Of a stretch of DNA of 64,000 nucleotides, positions 33,401 to 44,559 are shown piece after piece (position 1 is the stretch's first letter; the number at the start of each line of letters is the position of its first letter). Where the stretch lies: NCBI RefSeq assembly GCF_000003815.2, contig NC_049979.1, positions 33,892,420-33,956,419 on the forward strand, read 5' to 3'. The notes under the pieces were generated by a model. The model was given only the letters and a program-made list of their open reading frames with translations, was not told the origin of the DNA and searched no databases. The stretch comes from Branchiostoma floridae (Eukaryota > Chordata > Leptocardii > Amphioxiformes > Branchiostomatidae). Position numbers and translations under genes: made by a program.

Positions 33401-34034
33401 CACAGACCTCAACAACTCCCTGTGGGTTGTTTTGCGAGGCCGCGAAAATCGCCCCTTTTATGAAAATGCTGTCAGTCAGTACAGCAAAGATGGCCACGTC
33501 CTTGCCAAGTACAATTGCAACGGCCGATTCAGAATCCATGGGATTGCAGTGGACAAGCTTTCTGACAAGATCATACTGACAATAGATCGACATTCTAGTG
33601 GAAGCTACAATGCGGAAGCCGTGTGGTTCCATCCAACACAAGGGACACCAACATGTAACATGAGCAAGTTTGGGTCGATAGAAGGACAGGCACCAGAGGC
33701 TGTCACAGTGGACAAGAGAGGGAACATCTTCATAGCAAACTGGTACAATCATCGTGTTTTGAAGTATGACAAGGATGGAGTCTACCTTTCCAGTTTCGGC
33801 AGTCGAGGCACTGGAGCGGGGTATCTTAACGGGCCCTCCGGAATCTGTGTGGATAGTTTGGGCCGTGTGATTGTGGCTGATAGTGGTAACCAGCGAGTGG
33901 AGATGTTCACAGCTGAGGGGGATCATGTCTGCACCGTTGCCTACATCAGTAGACCAGTGCGTGTTGATATAGGTGGGGAGGGGCAGCTTGTAGTGTCCAA
34001 TTCAGCCTCTGTAACAATCTTGCCCAAACATTAA
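27404..34034 (+). CDS. Type II membrane protein: NPxY tail, TM, repeat stalk, SUEL-type lectin, NHL propeller; six exons
   Basis: Exons 27404-28355, 29004-29092, 30137-30512, 31005-31170, 31855-32003 and 33232-34034 join at GT-AG sites with matching phases (1, 0, 1, 2, 1) into one 844-residue frame. Residues 1-318 are an acidic tail with NPIY (69-72) and two NPMY motifs (268-271, 301-304). Exon 2 encodes the membrane helix (YLLAALMVALLLIGPAVTGI) and there is no N-terminal signal, so the protein should be type II. Exon 3 encodes a stalk of about ten 11-residue units (GTNPRDVGSID). Exons 4-5 form a SUEL (rhamnose/galactose-binding lectin) domain: MHLSCPADKLLVIDDAFFGR, then TCQGLQQCNVEV and FGNPC...HLEVTYHC. 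Exon 6 is an NHL-type propeller (GLAVSSDNEIFV, GNIFIANWYNHRVLKY, GRVIVADSGNQRVEMF). A CAG acceptor at 27395-27397, five bases before the ATG, suggests an upstream 5' UTR exon. AATAAA near 34152 may serve polyadenylation. Presumably a carbohydrate-binding surface protein; ligand unknown. Confidence 0.85.
29100..29830. mobile_element. SINE-like unit in intron 2, split by a mariner derivative
   Basis: GCGTGGCGCAGCGGT at 29115 resembles a tRNA A-box region, and 29712-29830 (GGTCCCGTCTTTGGGGAGAG...) looks like the body of the same unit. The two parts are separated by the TA-flanked element at 29149-29709. Confidence 0.5.
29149..29709 (+). mobile_element. Mariner-type deletion derivative (561 bp)
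   Basis: Perfect-looking terminal inverted repeats CGAGGGGCGGTCAATAAGTA...TTACTTATTGACCGCCCCTCG, flanked by TA (29147-29148, 29710-29711). Inside, an ORF at about 29309-29560 encodes the N-terminal helix-turn-helix part of a mariner transposase (FLYLKGRTPKKTFDEM, APRPGRPSSAID). The catalytic domain is absent, so the copy is nonautonomous. Sits in intron 2 of the lectin-NHL gene. Confidence 0.9.
29985..30110. repeat. Dispersed repeat, related copy at 50730-50870
   Basis: Both copies share ATTCCTGT(A/G)CAATTCCTAGAATT and end with a (A/G)GGC(A/G)TCG(C/T)C block. On the minus strand both read CKNSRNCTG followed by PQ.CS. Confidence 0.6.
30137..30512 (+). repeat. 33-bp coding minisatellite forming the stalk exon
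   Basis: About ten units of GGTACCAACCCACGCGACGT-type sequence, each 33 bases, giving GTNPxxVGSID. Ends exactly at a GT donor. The opposite strand is open over nearly the same stretch because of the repeat. Confidence 0.85.
32096..32560. repeat. 63-bp minisatellite in intron 5 of the lectin-NHL gene
   Basis: About seven units of 63 bases (GAGTTAAGCCCCTGTCACAC then ATAGCCAACCATGGCCTCCC), starts near 32151, 32214 and 32277. Each unit holds CCCAAC...GTTGGG inverted halves. A 157-codon minus-strand frame is open only because 63 is divisible by three. Confidence 0.92.
32543..32768. mobile_element. Foldback (palindromic) element beside the 63-bp array
   Basis: Arms of about 100 bases pair around GATGTCTCGTGGCCGTGAGA: outer TCACACATTAACCAATCTCC against the complement of GGAGAGTACTAAATGTGTGA, and inner GAGGTTAGGCTC and TTTTTTGACGTTTT against their complements. 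The outer TCACACAT also resembles the end of the 63-bp unit, so array and palindrome may be one element. Confidence 0.85.
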
Positions 34035-34690
34035 AGCCACATGCATCCATTTGCTTCCCACCCATTCAAATTTTCACTCCATTCTTGTCATACTTCACAA
34101 TTCACTGTTTTGACCAATTGAAATTACTTGTTGAAAAAAAAAGATTGTCGTAATAAAGATTTTATTGAAATCAAAGAGTTAATACTGTATACAAAAATAT
34201 AATATACAGAATGATCAAGAGAATGTGATATAATTGATGTCCATGCAAATGACAAAATGTGAATCACCATTAGAGTTGAACTACATGTACCTAATACCAA
34301 AGATCCACTATGTTGTGTTATACCATCAAGTAATTTACGTATTGAGACTGCAGGCCTATTTCACTCTCAAGTCCATTCAAGCTCCTTCCCAGGATAACAA
34401 CAATTCAGATGTACTGTATAAAAGCAACAATTTTGAGGTAAAATTGTGCGAAAACTAGACATTTTGACAAAATTGTCACGTAACAACTACCTTCAGTTCC
34501 TACACGTAACGTTACATGTAGGATGATTGACAGCTCCGTCAGACGGTGAGCTAATGTCGTCCCATGGTACAAATTGACAATCTCCAAGAGCAAAAACAAC
34601 CATTGCAAGTTAAAGAATACAGTCTGACGTGAATATTAACAACAATGTGAAAAAATACTAGCAATGCAGAAATGCGTTTAATTTCAGCTA
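34035..34690. other. 3' flank of the lectin-NHL gene
   Basis: AATAAAG near 34152 is a candidate poly(A) signal. Otherwise no call; one TAACGTTA at 34507. Confidence 0.4.
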
Positions 34691-34699
34691 GTCACGGGA

Positions 34700-34900
34700 T
34701 CCGGTGCAACGGTCTAATGGGTAGAGTGTTCGCCTTGCATTCGGTAGGTCGTGAGTTCAAACCCCGGTCGACTTTAAAAATGGTACATGCTGCTTTCTCT
34801 GCTTAGCACTCAGCATTCGGGAAAGAGTATGCAAGTTTAACACACACCACCACCAGTGGACTAGCCCCCTGCTGTAGTGATTGTTACACTAGTGCATGCC
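34700..34900 (+). mobile_element. tRNA-derived SINE-like unit
   Basis: Head with A-box-like GGTCTAATGGGTAGAGTG and B-box-like GTGAGTTCAAACCCCGG. The acceptor and T stems do not pair well, so not a tRNA gene. Body TGCTTAGCACTCAGCATTCG follows. Confidence 0.6.
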
Positions 34901-34904
34901 TAAA

Positions 34905-35400
34905 AAATTTTCTGAAAATTCTGAGGAAAACTTGAGAAAAAACTAAACAGTTTCATTTGAACTTTTCGGACTGAGACCCACTGCGTCAGATACGGGCATT
35001 GCCTAACATTACACACGGGGCCATGTTCTATGCTATCCCGAGCCAAGCTACGAAGGTCCGATACGCAATTTTACTCAATTTCACACTTATGAAAAAAGGT
35101 AAAAGTGACACTAGAACTTGTCTGAACATTTTGTCTGAAAATTCTGAGGTAGATGTGAGGAAAAATCAACAATTTTTAATGTCTTTTCGGTCTCACATCG
35201 ACAGCGTCATGGTAGGGTATTGCATAACATTGCAACCGGGGGGCCATGTTCAATGCTACCCCGGGGCCAAGCTACGGAGGGCGTTGAACAGTTTTTCTGA
35301 AATTTTCACCGATAAAAAAGGCTAAAAGTGACACTATTCTGTGTCGGAACATATTGTCTGAAAATTCTGAGGCAAACTTGAGGAAAACTATGCAGTTTAC
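34905..35400. repeat. Tandem repeat, about 225-bp unit, 2.2 copies
   Basis: TCTGAAAATTCTGAGG recurs near 34910, 35132 and 35359, with matching intervals (GGGGCCATGTTCTATGCTA / GGGGCCATGTTCAATGCTA; GGTAAAAGTGACACTA / GGCTAAAAGTGACACTA). Confidence 0.85.
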
Positions 35401-36965
35401 AGGAGATTCACTGACAGAAAAATGTAGTACGTGTTTTGTATATTATGTTGACTTACGCAATCCCAACCTATAACTGTGTTACCTTATCGTACTTCACATA
35501 TCTAGAAATTTTGAGAGAAAATGCGTATGAAATATCTTGGAAGTCAATCAAGACAAATAGCAACATGTTCTACAGAGAATATACAAGGTAAAACTTGGAT
35601 AAAACTTAGTATTTTCCCGTAAAAACATGGAAAATTCTTACCTCAGTTCTAACGGGACTCCCCATGTTCGCTCTCCTCTCAAAGTGCAGTGGCGCCAAAA
35701 GTTTGTATGGAAAATTCATCCGAACTTGAACGTGATTGGTGGTGATAGTGAGGGACGTACCATTTTGTTGTCCGGGTGGAATACAACACAGAAATAATTT
35801 CTATTTTCTTGTTTTGGGGTGTCGTCTTCGGAAATTGATATGCATTACAAAACAAATGTATCTGTAAAGTCAATCTGATTAAACAGTTAAGACGAAACTC
35901 ATAAGTCTATCGATCCAAAGGGGAAAGGGCGATTCAAAGATACCTTTCTCGGTCGATCTCATTGTCACCCTGACAGAAACGGGACGCACCATTTTTAGAC
36001 AACAGGTGCACCGGCCACCATCACCGTCTTGTAGGGGATATTTCAGTATACACTTTGGGGACGGGACGATTAGACGTTTTGTACACATTTGTTTGTTATT
36101 ATTACTAGTAGTTTTAAACCCTGAAACAAGGTTGTTGTAGGGACGAAAATGCCAGAAAAGTGCAAATCATACAAGCGAAATGGGGGAAAATTTAACATCA
36201 AATGAAGACTTTTTCCTGGCATGTATTTGATTGTCATTGTAACTTTTGAAATCGGCATATTTAGCAGTGACTGTTTATTGTCCATAAAACCATAACCATT
36301 CTATCGTAAGTCTTTGGACAAGAGTAGTAGCTATACAAATAGTATACAGTTTACCATAGTCGCTTAGTATACAGCTGTCATATCCGTTAGTTTTCGTCAC
36401 TTGCAATGAGCCCGCAGGCAAGAATATTATTATTGTTGGAGTCCATGAAAGTGTGACGTACTGTTTATTCACATGTACACAAAAACAGCAAGCTGGACTG
36501 TCGGGTGGGGAGGTGACATGTAGACGGAACAGCCGCTTCGGGATGTGACATGATATTGATGTCATCCCATCACCTCTTCTTGAACCATTTTCTTTAAGTC
36601 TCGAAAGAAATCGGCTCTGACAGTTCCAGATCACAAGGTATCTATACTAAATTTTGCTGCAGTACCGTGAAAAGTCTTGTGATGACTTTTATTCTCATTC
36701 CCTGTAACGAAACGAAACTGCAGGACAGGTGTCGCTGCTTACAGTTCAGATGCGTTCACAAAACGTAAAGTATTTACACATGTACAGACAGGTTTATGCA
36801 AAATATTTACAATGTGGTCACAAAGGAGTGTAAAACATCAATAACAGTTGCCAATTAACGGTGAAAAGATGTAACAGTTCATCTACTTCTTAAGAATACT
36901 GTCCCACACATGACTGAGTCTGTATCCCCCCCCCCCCTCATTTCGGTTCATGACTCATGAATCCA
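35401..36965. other. Intergenic, no gene seen
   Basis: Only short frames without motifs; a short poly-C run near 36927. Confidence 0.4.
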
Positions 36966-36969
36966 CTCC

Positions 36970-37210
36970 AGTCTGCATTAGGCATGTGCATGATACTTCA
37001 CAAACTAAGAATAATGTGCATCAATTAGGACAAATGTAACATGATGATAACAACCCCTACAAGTATTGTATCACATAGAGTCCACACTATCATTCTGAAT
37101 TTGATATGATGAAAGTTTGATATAAATGAACATACTGGGCTCTACATGTATTCCACATTGTGACTCTAGTTGATAGAACATTTAGTACTTCAAGATACTG
37201 GCAATATTTC
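36970..37210. repeat. Third site of the LRR downstream flank sequence
   Basis: Same orientation as 6070-6310, with TCTGCATTAGGCAT, TCATTCTGAATTTGATATGA and GTACTTCAAGATACTGGCAA in order. No LRR coding sequence accompanies it. Confidence 0.75.
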
Positions 37211-37554
37211 CGTCCAAAAATGCTTCGTATTCAAGAACTTGGCTATAGAATGTTGTCCTTGGCGGAAAATTAACATGTTTGCGACAAAAGGTACCGTTTG
37301 ATGACAGTTTAGTAATCTTTGCCCGACAAAGCATAATCCTTCATAACTATCAATCTTTAACGTTCGATATTTACGCATACGATTTAGTCATTTCTACGTG
37401 CTCAATTGGTTTTTGCAGTTTCATCATTTGGAACCTTGTGTGAATAATGGATTTGTATGCATAGGAAAGGTGGAAAACTTATGTTGATGGAAGTGCTGCC
37501 CCTACGGCCGGTGAGGCTATGGGACCGGTGAGGTGAGGTGAGATGCATAGGAGG

Positions 37555-38125
37555 GAGGTCAATCATCCAAAAACCTCTGGCTAAAAGCAGGCATCACTGC
37601 GGTGAATGACATTATGTGTGAAAATGGTTTCTTCCTGGAAGTAGAGACTTTAGTACAACAATACGAAATTGATATGGAATCTTTAGATGTGATTAACTGT
37701 AACTCTTTAGAATCTCCAGTAACCATAAAATGGAAATTCCTTTCGACAACAACCGGCAGAATTATATACCGGAAGAAACCATTAGCTTTCAACTTACAAG
37801 ACCAACATGCAAACACATGATTTACACATTTGCTGTGCCTACCAGTCAGCCAGAAATCCTACAATACACTGAAAACAAGAATGAATAAAAAAGATCAACA
37901 CTTTGCCATTCAAGTGTACAAAGAGCACAAAACTACAATAGTTTTAGTACAATATCATTCACAGTTTTTACCCACAAACTGATTTACATCATTCATTTTA
38001 TTTAAAGAAGATGCGTGTAAACGGGTCAAGCAGCTGTCCCTTTTGTCCATAAAAGTAATAACACACATATTCATAGATTGCCAAAATGTCAAGTCTTTTT
38101 GGCAAGAATATCACACATTCCTGGT
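37555..38125 (+). pseudogene. LINE ORF2 C-terminal relic
   Basis: Reads WLKAGITAVNDIMCENGFFL, then, after frame breaks, SSCPFC and VITHIFIDCQNVKSFWQEYH. This resembles the zf-RVT-type tail of L1-like LINEs (CxFC...H.F.DC...FW). Decayed. Confidence 0.65.
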
Positions 38126-38985
38126 GGAATGATGTCACACACTCCCAAGCTTTAATAAAAGGTAGATAATGCATGGACACATGGCACTCAGTTAAACACA
38201 GTTGTGCTGAACGTCAAGTATGATATCTTTAAAATCACGTCACGTTGTGAAAAACTCTGATTACATAACATACGCTCAAAGCTACAAAAAGAATATTTAC
38301 TGTTAGGGGTAAGCCACCACTGCACTGCAATGAATGTTTCTGTCTCTGCTACTGCTGTACCCTGTTGCTTAAAGGTATGCTACGGAGTATTTGAACAAAA
38401 CAAAAAGTAACTTTTCTTACTTTTTCTTTACATTGTTAGTTCAATCAACCCTATAGCATTGCATACCAATATTCAGGGAGAGATGCTGCGACATCATTGC
38501 ACCAAATAAGCATGTATAAAAATTGTTATCTTCCAACAAACAGATGGGCACAGGCCTGGTCTGGCTGGTGTTCCTTATCAGCCTGCCATGTGCTAACTGA
38601 TTACCCCACCCCGGGGGACCTACCGGTGGCAAACATGCTGTTGCTTACAAACAGGAGGGTCTAACTAGGGAGGTCAACGGGTTACGGCGACCCTAGAGCA
38701 GAATGTTTTGTAGGCTAATCCTTTACGTTGCAAACGTGAAAAATGACACAAAAGTGTCAAAAAGTGTCAAAAAGTGGTAGTCAATCTGACATTTCTTAGT
38801 TCTAGAATATTTCAAATTTGAGTGCAAAAAACTCCGTAGCATAGCTTTAAATAAATAAATAAATATGTGCAACATTACCAGTATTTGATTGTTCTGTCTA
38901 TTTTAGTGACCCGGAAGAAGAGTGATGGATCTCTACTATGTTGTATGTTAGTCTGTTAGCAACGAAACCCACCGTCTTATGACGG
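38126..38985. other. Intergenic, no gene seen
   Basis: No supported ORF. A short AAAAAGTGTC duplication near 38755. Confidence 0.35.
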
Positions 38986-39883
38986 TTCATGCCTAGGTTA
39001 CACATAGCCGACTTTGGTTCCCGAACACTAGCCGACCCTTAGCCGACCCAAGTCGGCAGTAGTTCGGGAGTAGTCTGACCAGTTTAGGCCACGCCTATTT
39101 TTTAGCGCCGAACATGTCCCGAACACCTCCCGACCAGTAAATGACTTACTCCCGACTGTGTCCCAAATGCTAACTAACCTATCACCAACCATCCCGACCT
39201 CTAGCTGCAGACTGCCGAATCACCCCCGACTGATCCCCAACCGATTGCCGACCCTATTTCGACTTGAAATAGACATAATCAGCGATTTTCAAAAGAGTGC
39301 TCATTTTCGTTTTTAATCAAGAATGTCCTCTGTTCTATTTGTAAACATCACCAAGAGATCAAATTTAGATCACATATAGCTCCAGTGCGGCATTTATGGG
39401 TCTTTTTGTTTTTGGCTGGATGTCGGTCGTGTGAAGTTCGGGAGTGATTCGTCTACGTTCTGGCAATAGTCTTTTTGCTTGGGAATGAGTTAGCAGGGAT
39501 TTGTCTAAGGTCTTGGGGTAAATCATTGGTAAGTTGGAAACAAGCTGGGAGTAAATCAGCAATGTTTATGGCGTGGTTAAGATTTAATTTGATTGCTGAC
39601 TTACTCCCGAACACCAACCGAACACTAGCCGACCGTGCCGAACACCAGCCGACCACCAACCGACACATTCCAGAGTTGCCGTTCAGAGCCGAATGTTTTG
39701 AACATTTCAAAACATTCGGATGGAGCAGCCGAACACCAGCCGACTCAGCCGAACGCCAGCCGAACGCCATCCGACTCAGCCGAACGCCAGCCGACTACAG
39801 CCGACTAGCTCCCGAATCACTCCTAAACCATAGTCGGGAGAGAGTCGGGAGCCAAATTCGGCTATGTGTAACCTAGGCATGAA
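38986..39883. mobile_element. Foldback-type element, 898 bp, with CCGAACACCAGCCGA minisatellites
   Basis: Terminal inverted repeats start TTCATGCCTAGGTTACACAT and end with its complement, extending about 38 bases with few mismatches. Both halves contain short tandem units of the CCGAAC-CAGCCGACT type. No ORF. The termini share CACATAGCC with the 63-bp array at 32.1 kb. Confidence 0.85.
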
Positions 39884-39949
39884 ACACACCCAGTAACTTT
39901 CTAGCGAGGACAGGTCAACGACAATGACTACGGTTTGAATAGCCCGAAT

Positions 39950-40620
39950 GAGTGGCAGGCCATTCTCACCCTGTCTATCATGGCATCCGTGGTGAGTTAG
40001 GAACCTTTCCCATTTCGATCAATGCTGAGTTACAATTAATCAAATACTGGCACCGCCTAATAAACTTACCCGAAGATTCTTTACTCCGTGAAGCATATGA
40101 TGTTTTACTTTCTGGTGAATACGATTGGACGAATCATGTAACTGACATTCTCAACTATAATGGTTTTGGGCATGTATGGACAAACCCGAGGTCGTATCAT
40201 GTTGATATGCTAACCGACCAATTACGACTCCGTTTACAGGATATATACATACAAGAATGGCATTCTTCTATCCAAAATAACCCAAAACTTTCCATTTATT
40301 CCACGCTAAAGGAAAGATACGGACAAAAGAAGTATCTTTTAAATGTACACAGTTTTGAACTTCGTAGAGCAATTACAAAGATAAGAATCTGTAGTCACAA
40401 ACTGAATATAGAAGCCGGAAGATATACTAAAATTCCCCGTGACCAGAGGTTTTGTCCATTCTGCCCAAACGAGATCGAAGACGAACGTCACTTTGTAATG
40501 CATTGTTCTCGATATATATCAATATATCTGTGTTTAGTTGTACTGTAAGTATTTGTTATACATGTAGACCTTACGAAAGCCGCTGTGCTTTTGTCGTGTC
40601 AATAAAGATTTGTTTGTAAA
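39950..40620 (+). pseudogene. LINE ORF2 C-terminal fragment with 3' end
   Basis: 198 codons open: GTFPISINAELQLIKYWHRL, ELRRAITKIRICSHKLNIEA, then the Cys/His knuckle FCPFC...ERHFVMHC. This layout is typical of the C-terminus of several LINE reverse transcriptases. Followed by AATAAAG at about 40600 and loss of coding, consistent with a 5'-truncated insertion. No RT core present. Confidence 0.7.
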
Positions 40621-40691
40621 TGTCATAAACACACACCAAGCAGGCACTGTACGGGAGTTCACACAAACAATTGATCTATATAACCGCCTTC

Positions 40692-40789
40692 TTCTATTTA
40701 TAACGGTTAAAAAGTTTACTTCATGACCAAAAGGTGAAGAGACTAAAGAGATCTTACGGCTTCAGAAGTCGTAACCGTTATAAATAGAA
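40692..40789. mobile_element. Short MITE-like inverted repeat
   Basis: TTCTATTTATAACGGTTA at the left and TAACCGTTATAAATAGAA at the right, about 60 bases apart. No coding. Confidence 0.6.
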
Positions 40790-40905
40790 CAAGGAGTCAG
40801 AAGTTTTTGAAATGACAGACCTGCAACAATTTTTGTCTCGTATTATCACGCGCTCCGTGACTTCAGTTGTATTAGCACACTTATACACATAGTAATGCAT
40901 CTTGG

Positions 40906-40975
40906 CGTAGTGGATTAACGAGTAGACTTTTTAACTTATGGTCTCGGGTTCGAATCCAAGTTGGTGTACTTTTTT
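40906..40975 (+). mobile_element. tRNA-like segment (SINE head or tRNA pseudogene)
   Basis: GCGTAGTGGATTAACGAGTA resembles an A-box region and TCTCGGGTTCGAATCC is a good B box, followed by a T run. The acceptor stem is not convincing. Confidence 0.45.
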
Positions 40976-40979
40976 TTTT

Positions 40980-42230
40980 TCGATAATATTTCACTATTTA
41001 TCACTTATACGATCGTTCATATTGAAATTTTACTTTCATAAGGGTTTGCTTCTTGTGTTCATTTCATAATGACCTTCTTGATACTATCTATTTGCGCTAT
41101 TACAGTGTGCATCTATTGAATTATATTGGAGTGATACTGGTAGTTTATTGGTGAAACATTACAGATCTGGCGGTATGGTTTACAAACATGTCTTCGCAAC
41201 TCGTCTGTAGAAGGAAACAAATGAAAGAGAGACCTTGCAGACAATCCTAGTTAAATGTGCACAATATACAGTCTTCATACATACCTTGTAACGGTATTTC
41301 GAAAATTGAACGCCAAAGAATCATGGTACGCAGTTCTAACTCAGTACAAGTAAGAATGTGGCTTTATTGCATTAGAAAATACAACGTTCGACTCCAAATA
41401 ACTAGCAAACTATTGAAAGAAAAAGGTCGACGAAAAATCGTTAATCAATAGACAATAGGTGTGAACTATTCATCCCTTTCCCTCGCGTTCCACTAGACCA
41501 GTACGTGGTAATTGGGTACTTTGCATTTGAAGGGATCGTGTCCTCGCTAGAAATCTACTGGTTGTGTTTTACTAACGAGCACCCCCCCCCGCCCCCTACC
41601 AAAAGTACAAAACAAAGAAAGAAAAATAAACATACCTTCAAAGTTTCGGCCTAACGGTGCTAAGGTGAAAGAAATGTATCTTTTGGATTATATTACTTTA
41701 CTTCCTGACCAAAAAAAAAAAGTTTTGTTCAGGAATTTTATCAGGAGGATCCGCTTCTGTGGACGCCTCCGGTCACGGTCATTCTTCTTCTGACAGGCCG
41801 TATGTAGACAACCTTGTTGCTAAGCAACTATTGTAACCCCTTGTGACCCTTGTGCTCATCACTTGCTCTAGGACATTGTCTTTCTAAACCAACTTACGAA
41901 TACACGCTCTTCCTACTATAAAAGCAAAAGCAACCACATGTAACGAAACAGCCACCTGCCCCAAAAAACATAGTAACTTATCGGCAGTAGCCTTGTTATT
42001 GCAAATGATGAAGGAAGAATGCTGCTTTTTATTATGAAACTTAAATGAAAACGCTGAGAAATGATGTCCGGAAAATCTCATTCACAAACACGTCTGATCT
42101 TGAAGAACACATCGATTGATTCGGACGTATACGGATTTCAATCGTCATTTGGATAACATAGACTTGAGCCTACTCTTTTTTTATGTAGAGCGACTAATCC
42201 ACCAATCTAATCCCACCAAATTCGTAGTTA
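40980..42230. other. Intergenic, no gene seen
   Basis: Short frames only. A donor-like CTTTGAAG|GTATGT occurs on the minus strand near 41634. Confidence 0.35.
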
Positions 42231-42234
42231 ATAG

Positions 42235-42575
42235 TAAGTTTTATTGCAAATTCATGCCCGTGGGCTAATTGCAGGTAACATACAAGATTCAAACAGTGTA
42301 AAATACAATATCACAGGTGTCTAGTCTAAAACTAGTGAGAGCTAACTCTAGATCCTGGGTTATTGGGTTCGACTCCTTATTTGAAGACAGTGGAAGACGA
42401 AAGATCCCACCTTTTCTATTATGTGTGGGTTTTGTGATGTTAAAAGGAGGACTGTTTTCTTTTTATCATTGAATGTGAGAAAGTTTGGATGGAATTTGAT
42501 GGCCCCTTTGAACAGCTCTTTTCTTTCTTGGTTATAGAGAGGGCAGTTTGACATGAAATGTGTTTTACCATTCAA
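42235..42575 (-). pseudogene. 5'-truncated LINE fragment, same family as 6669-7028
   Basis: Minus strand reads NGKTHFMSNCPLYNQERKEL and LLLTSQNPHIIEKVG, aligning with the fragment in the left palindrome arm, and ends with GCAATTAGCCCACGGGCATG. Frame open for 71 codons only. Confidence 0.7.
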
Positions 42576-43740
42576 ATAATGCGTTAATATCCATTCAACG
42601 CAGAGTGTAATGGTTGTTGAAAATCGCGCTTTCGCTTGTCACCCCGTTGAATAAAGCGCCGTTAGAAGTCTGCGAAGCCATGGCCAGCGCAGGGACTCCC
42701 TCTACCGGCATTAGAGAGCATTAATCCATGTCGGAACATTCAACATTTTGTTGTGTGTTTCGCTGTCACCGTCGCACATGCTCCTCACGCTTGCATAGAT
42801 GCACCACATACAACGGGGGCTGTGCGTGTACGAGCAACCCCACACCCACACAAACAAAAAACTACAAAACGAAGAAAACCGTAAACTTACCTTCAAAGTT
42901 TCGGCCCGAAGTGCACTTCATCGTAGAAATAACGTTATCCTATTTAGATACGAGACATACGACTATGGGTAGCATTTAAAAAGGTATAATCCCAATGCGT
43001 TTTGACAAACCGGCTTTAGCTAAACCCATACAACCCTACATTTTCACCATTACCAAGAAGCGAGATGAAGCTGAAACTATATGTGCATATGCTAGGCTGC
43101 ATCTACGATAAGTTAAAAAGAATCTTATTGAAGAGTAACGTTAACGTTATAACGTTAGGTCCTTTCCGGTGTGAGTGGATCACATAAATCTGTCCAGATA
43201 TGCAGCTTATACTGTTCAGTACAAACCTGGTGTGTAACGCTAACGTTATTATGCGGTTTAAGATATGAAAAAATACATATTAATAAACGTAACGTTATAT
43301 TTATGTGTGGCAAACATAGGCCTTAGTGCACTCGGGTCAGGTTACAGTACTCGCAATGTAGCAACTGGATTGACACACGGAAAGTGATCCGTATAAAGCA
43401 CACAAAAATAACGAAATAAATTGATAACTTACCTTTCCCCCTCCGAAACATGGTCAATAAGTTGTTAATCACCTACCCTGTTCCGCGCAAACCTTTCTTT
43501 GTCATGAATATTCATTTTATTCTTGATAATTCAAGAAGAAATACTCCGCCGAACCGCGTCTGTGTTTGTTACAAATATGGCGGACCTGTCAACAACCTGG
43601 TTGCCTGGTAACGTTTCCGATGTGACGTCATGAAAGAGCAACGTGACCTTGTGACGACATGAAAAACTGCGGTCTAGAAGATTGGATAACAATGACTGTT
43701 TGTGATATCAAATAACACTTTCCTGAGGTAATAGTACATA
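42576..43740. other. Intergenic; minus-strand donor-like sites and TAACGTTA cluster
   Basis: Minus-strand CTTTGAAG|GTAAGT (near 42891) and GGGGGAAAG|GTAAGT (near 43436) look like 5' splice sites, and AAATATGGCGG at 43574 resembles a YY1-type promoter motif. No coding exon can be supported. Five TAACGTTA octamers lie between 43136 and 43297. Confidence 0.3.
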
Positions 43741-43747
43741 AAAAAGG

Positions 43748-43880
43748 AATGACCCTGTAGCTCAACTGGTAGCAGCCTGTTGGTCCCAATTAGTTGCTAA
43801 TGGGAAACTGGGAAGGGACGTATTGAAAAATGGGGGTCCTGTGTTCGAGGAGGTACCTTTAGCTCGTTGGAAGAGCTAGC
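43748..43880 (+). mobile_element. tRNA-derived SINE-like unit
   Basis: CCTGTAGCTCAACTGGTAGC matches an A-box region and GGGGGTCCTGTGTTCGAGG a B-box region, with an insertion in the anticodon part. Not a functional tRNA. Confidence 0.5.
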
Positions 43881-44099
43881 AAACCCTCCCTGTAAGAATA
43901 TAACGTTACCCTGCTACTGAAACAGCGAGGACACTTGCTGCCCTATGTGTCACTTGATGCTACAAGCGTCCGAACGTAGTAGAATAAGTAACGTTACAAA
44001 CTAGAGGGGTCGTATTTGCAAGAAAATACATAATGTTTATCTTACAGCTCTAGCAAACTACTGCTCTGTTTATTCTTCGTTTAGAGAAGAAGACGAAAG

Positions 44100-44149
44100 G
44101 AAATGTGGATGGATGGAATGATGGAATGATGGATGGATGGATGGGTGGA

Positions 44150-44197
<48 letters not shown>

Positions 44198-44228
44198 GGT
44201 GGGTGGATGGATGGATGGATGGATGGAT
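44100..44228. repeat. (GGAT)n and (GT)n microsatellite
   Basis: GGAT tetranucleotides flank a GT tract on both sides. Confidence 0.95.
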
Positions 44229-44559
44229 TCTAATGACTGCTGATAGTGACTTGTCTCTGCGGATTAGTTATTTTCTTGTTGTGAAACACACTGGCTTATA
44301 GAGTGGGTGGTTTAGTTTGATCTTAATTCGAGCGTTCAAATGTGATATCAGCTTCTACAACTACATGTGCCACTAGAGAGTAATCAGCAATTATTTGTGG
44401 CCCGAGAAGAAACCACGACATCATTAGCACGATGAAACACTCTATATGGCGTGTGTGTGGCTTCTAATGTTTCACAGGCCAATCAGTGATGCCCACTGCA
44501 CCTGTTGCTCTAACGTTAATGCGTTTAGAAACAAAGACGTCAAATCGCATATATATGCT

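Noticed and set aside
34700..34775. Functional tRNA gene
   Set aside because: A and B boxes are present, but the acceptor and T stems do not pair and a SINE-like body follows.
39365..39876. ORFs of 65-133 codons on both strands
   Set aside because: Arise from the CCGAAC/CAGCCGA repeats inside the foldback element.
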